Shown: positions 1 through 5,136 of the stretch, in pieces
Position numbering within the stretch: the stretch's first letter is position 1
Layout of the letters: each line of letters begins with the position of its first letter
DNA from: an uncultured beta proteobacterium
Lineage (GTDB): Bacteria > Pseudomonadota > Gammaproteobacteria > Burkholderiales > Rhodocyclaceae
Length of the DNA stretch: 5,463 nt
Assembly (NCBI GenBank): GCA_903917505.1
Contig: CAIXAY010000412.1
Coordinates: forward strand, 1-5,463
Reading direction: 5' to 3'
Notes under the pieces: model-generated
Database searches by the model: none
Seen by the model: only the letters and a program-made list of their open reading frames with translations
Told to the model about the DNA's origin: nothing
Made by a program: the position numbers and the translations under genes

Positions 1-682
1 AGATCGTGTCGAGCGCACTCACGATGACCGGGTTCGGCTCGTAGGTCTCGCACGGATTGCCGAACATCATGTGCAGGAAATTGGCGGTGTAACCCAGGTC
101 GTAGCGCGGGTACATGAAAGGTTCGCCCACCGAATACTTGTGGGCCAGGGCGACGATGGTCGGCATTTTGGCGACGAGACGGTTGAAGCGGGTCGTGCGA
201 TGCTCGGGATTGGCCGTATCGGCCGCTTTGTCATAAAACGCCGACAGCGCGCCGACGACCCCGACCATCACCGCCATCGGATGCGCGTCGCGACGGAAGC
301 CCTGATAGAACCTGACGATCTGCTCGTGCAGCATGGTCAGGCGCTTGATGGTGTCCTCGAACGCCGCCTTTTGCGCGGCGTTGGGCAGTTCGCCGTGCTT
401 GAGGAGATAAGCCACTTCGAGGAAGCTGCACTGCTCGGCCAGCTGTTCGATCGGATAGCCGCGGTACAAGAGGACGCCATCTTCGCCGCCGACATAGGTG
501 ATTTTCGATTCGCAACTGGCCGTCGACAGGAAGCCCGAGTCGTAGGCGAACATGCCGGTCTTCGCGGCCAGCGCACGGATGTCGATCGCACTCGTGCCTT
601 GCGTTCCGCTGAGAATCGGCAATTCGCTGGTTTTGCCATCGATGATCAGCTTGGCGCTGCGTGGCGTGCTCGGCGTGCTCAT
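1..682 (-). CDS. gltA: Citrate synthase (type II, GltA), N-terminal 227 residues; 3' part beyond the window
   Basis: Condenses oxaloacetate with acetyl-CoA to citrate, the entry step of the TCA cycle, in the cytoplasm. The visible 227 residues align by eye along their whole length with the first half of E. coli GltA: the N-terminal beta domain (KLIIDGK near residues 11-17), the block STASCESKITY (53-63), YRGYPIEQLAE (73-83), the helix with FRRDAHPMAVM (129-139), AKMPT (171-175) and the NFLHMMFGNPCE block (201-212). The catalytic His/His/Asp residues lie in the missing half. The ATG is preceded by GGAGAAG (691-697) with an 8-nt gap, which supports this start. Lengths match the family without gaps, so I see no sign of decay. 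The gene is divergent from the persulfide dioxygenase fusion. One oddity: the site matching NADH-contacting His110 of E. coli appears to be Leu115, judged from a remembered alignment. Identification is firm; the regulatory subtype is inference. Confidence 0.95.
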   Translation of the reverse strand, partial: MSTPSTPRSAKLIIDGKTSELPILSGTQGTSAIDIRALAAKTGMFAYDSGFLSTASCESKITYVGGEDGVLLYRGYPIEQLAEQCSFLEVAYLLKHGELPNAAQKAAFEDTIKRLTMLHEQIVRFYQGFRRDAHPMAVMVGVVGALSAFYDKAADTANPEHRTTRFNRLVAKMPTIVALAHKYSVGEPFMYPRYDLGYTANFLHMMFGNPCETYEPNPVIVSALDTI

Positions 683-722
683 AATGCGGTCTTCTCCAGC
701 TACTGGGATTGCTGCTTGCAAA

Positions 723-736
723 TGGCAAATTCGCCA
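723..736. repeat. 14-bp near-perfect palindrome in the gltA / persulfide dioxygenase divergent region
   Basis: TGGCAAATTCGCCA reads as itself on the other strand except for one mismatched pair (A727/C732). It lies between the two divergent genes, about 40 bp upstream of the gltA start codon, and would fall in the gltA leader if the weak promoter call is right. The size and symmetry suit a dimeric helix-turn-helix regulator site. No regulator is encoded in the window, so the operator role is inference. Confidence 0.3.
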
Positions 737-758
737 ATTTCCGTCCGTTCCATACAGC

Positions 759-787
759 ACCCTACCATGCCTTTCGATTTCTGCAAA
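759..787 (-). promoter_or_regulatory. Candidate sigma70-type promoter for gltA
   Basis: Read on the minus strand, a -35-like TTTGCA (782-787, 4 of 6 consensus bases) and a -10-like TAGGGT (759-764, 3 of 6) are separated by 17 bp. The start would lie near 752, giving a leader of about 70 nt before the gltA ATG. Both hexamers are weak, so this is only the best fit I found by eye. Confidence 0.2.
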
Positions 788-795
788 TCGTGCCC

Positions 796-826
796 GGAAC
801 TGCAGCGACGAACAAGCCTCTATACT
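796..826 (+). promoter_or_regulatory. Candidate promoter for the persulfide dioxygenase fusion
   Basis: TATACT at 821-826 matches 5 of 6 bases of the sigma70 -10 consensus. A transcript would start near 833 and have a leader of about 57 nt. No good TTGACA-like box sits 16-18 bp upstream; instead GGAAC occurs at 796-800, reminiscent of an ECF-sigma -35 element but spaced further than usual. The core CTATACTTG recurs upstream of the FliD-like gene on the other strand. Confidence 0.35.
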
Positions 827-889
827 TGCTCGTGCGACGCCAAACCGGCGCAATTGACCAAGCGGCATATTCCCCAGCGGGAGAAGTCC

Positions 890-2152
890 ATGTCTTTCAA
901 GCAACTCTTCGATCCGGCCTCATCGACCTACACCTATCTCATCGTCGACGACGAGACGCACGCGGCGGTGCTGATCGATCCGGTGATCGAGCAGCTCGAG
1001 CGCGACCTGCAGCTGATCCGCGAACACGGCCTCGTCCTGAAGCATGTTCTGGAAACGCACGTGCACGCCGATCACGTCACCGCCTCGCGCGCGCTCAGGG
1101 AGGCCACCGGCGCCCAGACCGCGGTCGCGCGCGACTGCCATGCGCAAGGCTACGACCGCCTGCTCGAGGACGGCGACGTCATTCTCTTCGGCCGCGAGGA
1201 GATTCTGGTCATGGCCACGCCCGGCCACACGCCGGGCAGCGTTTCCTACCTGTGGCGCGACCGCGTGCTGACCGGCGATGCGCTGCTGATCGGCGGCTGC
1301 GGCCGCACCGATTTTCAGAACGGCAGCGCGCCGGACCTGTGGCACAGCATCACGGAAAGACTGTTCCGCCTCGACGAGCAGATGCTGGTCTACCCCGGCC
1401 ATGATTACAAGGGCCGCCGGGTGAGCAGCATCGGCGAGGAAAAGCAGTTCAATGCGCGCGTCGCCGGGAAAAGCCGCGAGGAATTCATCGAGCTCATGAA
1501 CACCCTGAACCTGCCGCTGCCCAAGCGCCTGCACGAGGCCGTGCCGGCCAATCTGGCCGGCGGCGCCGGCCTGCCGGAAGACGGTCGCGCCAGCGCCTTG
1601 CAGTCGGCGAGCGAAGCCGGCCGGCCGCTGCGCAGCGTGTCCGTCCAGCAACTCGCCGCGCACGCCGACGCCGGGAAATTACAGCTGCTCGACGTGCGCA
1701 CGCCGGGCGAGTTCGCCAGCCTGCGCATTGCCGGTTCGCTCAACATTCCCTTCGAGCGGCTCGATCCGGCCGCCCTGCTCGCCCGCTTCGGCGCCGACAC
1801 GCCGCTCTACTGCATCTGCCAGACCGGCACGCGCAGCCAACTCGCCGCCGAGCGGCTGCGCGGCGCCGGCTTCACGCAGGTCGTGCACGTCGATGGCGGA
1901 ACCAATGCCTGGACCTCGGCCGGCCTGCCGGCGGTGCGCGGCGAGCGCAGCGTGATTTCGCTCGAGCGCCAGGTGCGGATTGCGGCGGGCCTGCTGTCGG
2001 TGCTCGGGATTATCGCCGGGACGTGGATCCACCCCGCCGGCTACGCCCTTTCGGCGCTGATCGGCGCCGGCCTCGTCTATGCCGGCATCAGCAACAACTG
2101 CGGCATGTCGATGGTCCTCGCCAGGCTGCCATGGAATCAGGCCGGGGCCTGA
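890..2152 (+). CDS. Persulfide dioxygenase (ETHE1-like) - rhodanese - DUF2892 membrane-anchor fusion, 420 aa
   Basis: Predicted to oxidise glutathione persulfide or related low-molecular-weight persulfides to sulfite and to move sulfane sulfur to or from thiols. Residues 1-225 are a metallo-beta-lactamase fold of the ETHE1 type: THVHADH (56-62), PGHTPGS (111-117), TGD (128-130), the ETHE1-typical GCGRTDFQ (136-143) and YPGHDY (168-173). His57, His112 and Asp130 match the mononuclear iron ligands of ETHE1. Residues about 246-350 are a rhodanese domain with LDVRTPGEF (267-275), the active-site loop CQTGTRS with catalytic Cys310, and HVDGGTNAW (333-341). Residues 360-420 resemble DUF2892, as in E. 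coli YgaP: two hydrophobic segments (about 364-380 and 383-400), then NNCGMSMVLARLPWN with a second conserved-type Cys404. The start follows GGGAG (879-883) by 6 nt and matches the family N-terminus (SFKQLFD, SSTYTYL); the frame stays open far upstream, opposite gltA, but that part has no family resemblance. It has its own promoter region and stands alone. Function by family; substrate unproven. Confidence 0.93.
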   Translation: MSFKQLFDPASSTYTYLIVDDETHAAVLIDPVIEQLERDLQLIREHGLVLKHVLETHVHADHVTASRALREATGAQTAVARDCHAQGYDRLLEDGDVILFGREEILVMATPGHTPGSVSYLWRDRVLTGDALLIGGCGRTDFQNGSAPDLWHSITERLFRLDEQMLVYPGHDYKGRRVSSIGEEKQFNARVAGKSREEFIELMNTLNLPLPKRLHEAVPANLAGGAGLPEDGRASALQSASEAGRPLRSVSVQQLAAHADAGKLQLLDVRTPGEFASLRIAGSLNIPFERLDPAALLARFGADTPLYCICQTGTRSQLAAERLRGAGFTQVVHVDGGTNAWTSAGLPAVRGERSVISLERQVRIAAGLLSVLGIIAGTWIHPAGYALSALIGAGLVYAGISNNCGMSMVLARLPWNQAGA

Positions 2153-2267
2153 GGAGATTCACGCCTGCCGGTCCGGCGGCTTCCGGGAATGGTTGCGATC
2201 CGACGAGTCGTCGTCGTTTGCCTCCTGTCTGCTCGAGGCGGATCGCCGCGCTTGACCGCGTGTCCCT
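2153..2267. other. Convergent intergenic gap with short palindromes, no clear terminator
   Basis: The plus-strand sulfur fusion and the minus-strand hydratase end facing each other across 115 bp. Several short dyads are visible: GCCGGTCCGGC (2167-2177), CGACGAGTCGTCG (2201-2213) and GGCGGATCGCC (2237-2247). Their stems are only 4-5 bp once a loop is allowed, and no run of T follows on either strand. I therefore do not call an intrinsic terminator, although termination is expected here. Confidence 0.5.
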
Positions 2268-3050
2268 TCAGCGATTCCGATAGACCGGCTTGCGCCGCTC
2301 GGCGAAGGCGCGCACGCCTTCCTTGCAGTCTTCGGTTCCCGCCGCCTGGGCAACGGCGCTGGCGTGATGCTCGCGCAAGTCCCGATGCATCGTTGCCAGC
2401 AGCCCCTTGATCAGCGCCATCGCCGCCGGGCCGTTGGCAAGCAGGCGAGCCAGCCATTCGGAAAGCTGCGTCTCGAGGTCGGCCGCGTCCTCGGCCAAGC
2501 CGGTCACCAGCCCCCAGTCGCAGGCCTGCGCTGCCGAAATCGGCGAGCCGAGCAAGACCAGATGACGCGCCCGTACCGGGCCGATCATCTCGGCCAGGCG
2601 GCGCGTTCCCATCCAGCCCGGAATCATGCCCAGCGTCACCTCGGGGTTGCCGAATTTCGCCTGCTGCACGGCGATGCGCAGATCGGCGGCCATGGCCAGC
2701 TCGAGTCCGCCGCCGAGGGCGTGGCCACCAATCGCCGCGATGACCGGCTGCGGCAATCGGGCGATTCGCTCCAGAACGTCAATGCCGCGCAGGATCCAGT
2801 CGCGCCCCATTTCGTTCGGGGTCAGGCTGCCCCATGCGTCGATGTCGCCGCCGGTGCAAAAGAATCGGCCTTTGCCGCGCAACACGACGGCGCGTGTCTC
2901 GCGATCATCGCGCAGTTCATCGGCAATCTGTCCAAGACGTTCGAGTATGGGCATGTTCAAGGCGTTGCCCTTGTCCGGACGGTTCAAGGTAATTTCCGCC
3001 CAGCTCACGCCATCCTTCTGCCGACGCTCGAACAAGACCTCCTGCTCCAT
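2268..3050 (-). CDS. Enoyl-CoA hydratase/isomerase family protein (crotonase fold), 260 aa
   Basis: A cytoplasmic crotonase-family enzyme, most likely adding water across 2-enoyl-CoA thioesters in fatty-acid or related acyl-CoA breakdown. The length (260) is typical. Family blocks in order: NRPDKGNALN (23-32), first oxyanion-hole segment FFCTGGDID (63-71), second oxyanion-hole segment GGHALGGGLEL (108-118) leading into ADLRIA (122-127), FGNPEVTLGMIPGWMGTRRL (133-152), and the C-terminal EGVRAFAERRKPVY (244-257). Glu117 and Glu137 match the two catalytic glutamates of rat mitochondrial hydratase (Glu144, Glu164), which favours true hydratase activity over a one-glutamate isomerase or other subfamily. 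The ATG follows GGGGGAG (3056-3062) with a 5-nt gap. It lies 96 bp downstream of the FliD-like gene on the same strand, with an inverted repeat between, so cotranscription is doubtful. No other beta-oxidation gene is in view, so the substrate and pathway cannot be named. Confidence 0.92.
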   Translation of the reverse strand: MEQEVLFERRQKDGVSWAEITLNRPDKGNALNMPILERLGQIADELRDDRETRAVVLRGKGRFFCTGGDIDAWGSLTPNEMGRDWILRGIDVLERIARLPQPVIAAIGGHALGGGLELAMAADLRIAVQQAKFGNPEVTLGMIPGWMGTRRLAEMIGPVRARHLVLLGSPISAAQACDWGLVTGLAEDAADLETQLSEWLARLLANGPAAMALIKGLLATMHRDLREHHASAVAQAAGTEDCKEGVRAFAERRKPVYRNR

Positions 3051-3091
3051 GCGCGCTCCCCCAGCCTATTGAATTGTGATTTTTGCGAAGA

Positions 3092-3136
3092 CGCACATCA
3101 TACCTTTCCCGGGGACGCCCACGGTAATGATGCGCG
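3092..3136 (-). repeat. Imperfect inverted repeat between the FliD-like gene and the hydratase gene
   Basis: The arms CGCACATCATACC (3092-3104) and GGTAATGATGCGCG (3123-3136) pair over 12 bases with one mismatch (A3095/C3133) and one bulged A. The loop is the 18-nt GC-rich stretch 3105-3122. On the minus strand the stem begins 10 nt after the FliD-like stop codon, the place for a terminator, but no T run follows it. It may be a Rho-type or RNA-stabilising hairpin, or an operator for the downstream gene. The pairing is seen directly; the role is inference. Confidence 0.4.
3097..3102 (-). promoter_or_regulatory. Candidate -10 box for the enoyl-CoA hydratase
   Basis: TATGAT on the minus strand matches 5 of 6 bases of the -10 consensus and would give a start near 3090 with a leader of about 40 nt. 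The sequence 17-18 bp upstream has no recognisable -35 box. The hexamer overlaps one arm of the inverted repeat at 3092-3136, which could mean control by a bound protein or could be chance. Confidence 0.25.
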
Positions 3137-3146
3137 CCGGACCCGG

Positions 3147-4409
3147 CTAGCCGCGTACGAAGCCGTTTGCCGCTTCCTCGTAACTGCTGATGGCCCGGGC
3201 CCGATTGACCGGCAGAACGGCTCCCGGAACGTCGGCCGGGATGGCGCTTGCGCGGGTCAGCGGCAGCGGCGAAACGAAATCGGTCAAATGCGACGAGGCG
3301 ATGAGTGCCGAATAGGCCGGATCAAAGATGACATCGCGCAGCGCCGTGTCGGCCAGCAGGTTGCGCAACGCCAGCTGCGCGCTGGCATCGTTCTGCTCGG
3401 CGGAAAGCGTATCGCTGTTCGTTGCCGCGGGGGATGCGGCCACGTCCTGGCTTGTTGCCGCGGCTGGCGGCGCGGCTGTCACGGCTGCTGCGGCTGTAGC
3501 GCTCGCGACGCCTGCGCTCACCGTCGTGGCGGCCGCGGCGAGCGGCGCGCCGACAGCCGCGCTGGCGCTTGGCGCCGCGCTGGTCAGACTGGCTGCGCCG
3601 ACCAGCCCGGCGAGCGTCGCGCTCAGCGACGTTGCGAGGGCCGCGCTCGCGGATTCGACGGTGTTGGCATCGAGGCCGACGGCGGCGAGATCGAGGTCGC
3701 TCAACTGAACATCGTTCAGCACGGCATCCGCGGACAGGTTCTGCAAGAGGTTCGTCGGCACGCCGCCGCCCAGAACCGAGAGGTCTCCCGCCACACCATT
3801 GGCAGTCGTCGCCTGAACCTCGAAGGTTGCGACCTGCTGCAGCAGCGGCCGGATGGCTTGCGCAAGCAGCGCCGCCGTTGCCTGCGGATTGTTTTGCGCG
3901 GCGGCGCTCAGCGCACCCTGATCGATGACCAAGCTGCCTGTGCTTCCGGTGATGTCGGTCGGAGAGGCCGCCACGAAGGAAATTCCGATGGCCTGCAAGC
4001 TGCTCAAATTCTCGCTTCCAGCCGTCGTCGTTGGGTTTGCGGCAGCGTTCAAGGTTTGCGACAGCCCGGCGACCAGCACATTGTCAGGCAGCGTTGCAAG
4101 AAACGGCAGGACGTTGGCGATGCTTTGCCCGACGCCGTTGAACGCCGCGACGAAATTCTGCGCCTCGGCCACCACGCTGGCTGGCGTCGCATTCGCCGTG
4201 TTCGATTGCAAGGCTTCGAGACTGCTCTCGAGCGTCGAACCCGCCGCCAGAACCTGCCCCAGCCCCGACAATTGGACAATGCTCGACGCGCTGTCCAGAA
4301 GCGATGCGACGCTGTCCGTCGTTGTGGACGTCAGGGACTGGAAGACCACCGGATCGACCGCCGTCAAGCGGAACAGCGTGGCGGGTTGGATGTTGAAGGG
4401 GCTGCTCAT
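3147..4409 (-). CDS. Orphan Ala/Ser/Thr-rich protein with a FliD C-terminal-like middle region, 420 aa
   Basis: I do not recognise the whole protein. Residues about 78-200 follow the pattern of the C-terminal part of the flagellar cap protein FliD: VVAEAQNFVAAFNGV (79-93, like FliD 'fv.aYN.l'), a leucine-rich stretch to about 120, then SLQAIGISF (137-145), GSLVIDQGALSAAAQNNPQA (158-177) like FliD 'G.L.lD...l..al..np', and ALLAQAIRPLLQQVATF (180-196). Residues about 253-330 are low-complexity Ala/Ser/Thr/Pro, probably a disordered linker. The tail (340-420) is unfamiliar. The ATG-started protein has no Lys, Cys or Trp, one His and two Tyr, so it should be acidic. I see no signal peptide or membrane segment. 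The frame extends upstream to an alternative TTG at 4487, but those 26 residues contain Cys and Lys unlike the rest, so I chose the ATG; its Shine-Dalgarno (AGG, about 9 nt upstream) is weak. No flagellar gene is adjacent. Coding status is likely, function unknown; the FliD resemblance is by eye. Confidence 0.75.
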   Translation of the reverse strand: MSSPFNIQPATLFRLTAVDPVVFQSLTSTTTDSVASLLDSASSIVQLSGLGQVLAAGSTLESSLEALQSNTANATPASVVAEAQNFVAAFNGVGQSIANVLPFLATLPDNVLVAGLSQTLNAAANPTTTAGSENLSSLQAIGISFVAASPTDITGSTGSLVIDQGALSAAAQNNPQATAALLAQAIRPLLQQVATFEVQATTANGVAGDLSVLGGGVPTNLLQNLSADAVLNDVQLSDLDLAAVGLDANTVESASAALATSLSATLAGLVGAASLTSAAPSASAAVGAPLAAAATTVSAGVASATAAAAVTAAPPAAATSQDVAASPAATNSDTLSAEQNDASAQLALRNLLADTALRDVIFDPAYSALIASSHLTDFVSPLPLTRASAIPADVPGAVLPVNRARAISSYEEAANGFVRG

Positions 4410-4504
4410 GACTTGCGCCTGTTGAGCCGATGACTCACTCCGATGAAGACCTGTCCGGGAGCGTTCTTTCCTTGCTGCGCACGACAAATCCGTCGCTCGC
4501 TACA

Positions 4505-4510
4505 AGTATA
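4505..4510 (-). promoter_or_regulatory. Candidate -10 box for the FliD-like gene
   Basis: TATACT on the minus strand matches 5 of 6 bases of the -10 consensus; a start near 4498 would give a leader of about 89 nt to the chosen ATG. The usual -35 position has no good TTGACA match, but GAAC occurs 20 bp before the shared core CTATACTTG, much as in the promoter region of the persulfide dioxygenase fusion. I found no well-spaced sigma28 (flagellar) promoter upstream of this gene. Confidence 0.35.
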
Positions 4511-4645
4511 GGACCCGCGTTCAATGCATGCGTTCAGAGGAAGATCCAAAGCGCGCTGCAACCGGATTTAAGACTCTGCTCATCCGGGCAGCCGATCTGT
4601 ACGGCGAGCCACATAAGCGACGTTCTGTTAACGGATCAGGCGCGC

Positions 4646-4678
4646 CCAGCCGGCGCGGGGATGCCTCCGCCAGGCTGG
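4646..4678 (-). terminator. Strong stem-loop directly after the DUF4124 stop codon, no T run
   Basis: The arms 4646-4655 (CCAGCCGGCG) and 4668-4678 (CGCCAGGCTGG) pair over 10 GC-rich base pairs with one bulged A at 4672 and a 12-nt loop. In the minus-strand transcript the hairpin starts at the base after the DUF4124 stop codon. No T tract follows, so it is not a classical intrinsic terminator; it could protect the 3' end or help termination. The rest of 4410-4678 shows only the candidate promoter of the FliD-like gene and no gene. Confidence 0.4.
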
Positions 4679-5122
4679 CTAGTGGCAAAAACTGCGGATA
4701 TCGTTTTCAGCGATCCGGCGGTCGTTCTCGTCGGTCGGCTCCCCGTTGCCGTGCCTTACCGCGCCGCTGAGCACGTCCCTGGCGAGGTTGCAGCGCGACG
4801 CGTCGCTGCCATCGGACCTTCCGCCGGAGAGCGACTTGGGCCTCGTGTCCACCGGCTGCCCGTGGCTTTCAGCCGACTTGTCAATCTGCCGCTGCCTGAA
4901 CTGCCTTTCCTGATCCTGCCAATACTGCGGCGAGGGCGCGGGCTCGGGCCCCGCTTTCAGATCGACCGCCTTGGCCTTGCCGGCGTCGTCTTTTCTCTCG
5001 GAGAAATGCGTTTGGCCGTTGGCATCCACCCATTTATAGATCTCGGCATGGCTGCTCGCGGCGCACAGGATCATGCAGAGGCCCAACAAGCCTCGCTTGA
5101 CCTTGGCAATCTTCATCGGCAC
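4679..5122 (-). CDS. Secreted DUF4124-domain protein, 147 aa, GTG start
   Basis: A small exported protein of unknown role. After the start come basic residues (KIAKVKR, 4-10), a hydrophobic core (GLLGLCMILCAA, 11-22) and SSHA, with predicted signal peptidase I cleavage after Ala26. The mature protein opens with EIYKWVDANGQTHFSER (27-43), the hallmark of DUF4124, a short beta-rich motif common at the N-terminus of proteobacterial periplasmic proteins. A charged, Gln-rich and probably flexible middle follows (60-105). The C-terminal part has Cys111 and Cys146, which could form a periplasmic disulfide; two further Cys (16, 20) lie in the signal peptide. The GTG at 5120-5122 is preferred to the ATG two codons on because AAAGGA lies 8 nt before it but 14 nt before the ATG. 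It begins 14 bp after the DUF1810 stop codon, so the two genes are probably cotranscribed. Family assignment is good; function unknown. Confidence 0.85.
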   Translation of the reverse strand: MPMKIAKVKRGLLGLCMILCAASSHAEIYKWVDANGQTHFSERKDDAGKAKAVDLKAGPEPAPSPQYWQDQERQFRQRQIDKSAESHGQPVDTRPKSLSGGRSDGSDASRCNLARDVLSGAVRHGNGEPTDENDRRIAENDIRSFCH

Positions 5123-5130
5123 GAATGCGG

Positions 5131-5136
5131 TCCTTT
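5131..5136 (-). promoter_or_regulatory. Shine-Dalgarno site that decides the GTG start of the DUF4124 gene
   Basis: AAAGGA on the minus strand abuts the DUF1810 stop codon (5137-5139) and lies 8 nt before the GTG at 5120-5122, an ideal distance. The ATG at 5114-5116 would be 14 nt away. A ribosome finishing DUF1810 would already cover this site, so translational coupling is likely. Confidence 0.6.

Noticed and set aside
231..737. 168-codon minus-strand frame overlapping gltA in another frame
   Set aside because: The gltA frame carries clear citrate synthase motifs; this one is Arg-rich out-of-frame translation.
71..889. Upstream in-frame extension of the persulfide dioxygenase frame
   Set aside because: It runs antisense through gltA and the divergent promoter region and resembles no family; the ATG at 890 has a good Shine-Dalgarno and the family N-terminus.
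920..1663. 247-codon minus-strand frame opposite the persulfide dioxygenase
   Set aside because: Its sequence is a shadow of the strongly conserved plus-strand enzyme and has no domain of its own.
2201..2216. Possible intrinsic terminator at CGACGAGTCGTCG followed by TCGTTT
   Set aside because: With a minimal loop the stem is only 5 bp and the T run is broken, so it is too weak to call.
3430..3650. Possible tandem DNA repeat in the Ala-rich part of the FliD-like gene
   Set aside because: The bias is low-complexity GCN-codon usage without a repeating unit of fixed length.
2364..4433. 689-codon plus-strand open frame opposite the hydratase and FliD-like genes
   Set aside because: It crosses two minus-strand genes and their intergenic gap, its product is Arg/Gln/Gly-rich without recognisable domains, and such long antisense frames are expected in high-GC DNA.
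4569..4600. Possible flagellar sigma28 promoter (TAAG ... GCCGAT) on the plus strand
   Set aside because: The spacing is 18 instead of about 15, it points away from the FliD-like gene, and no plus-strand gene follows.
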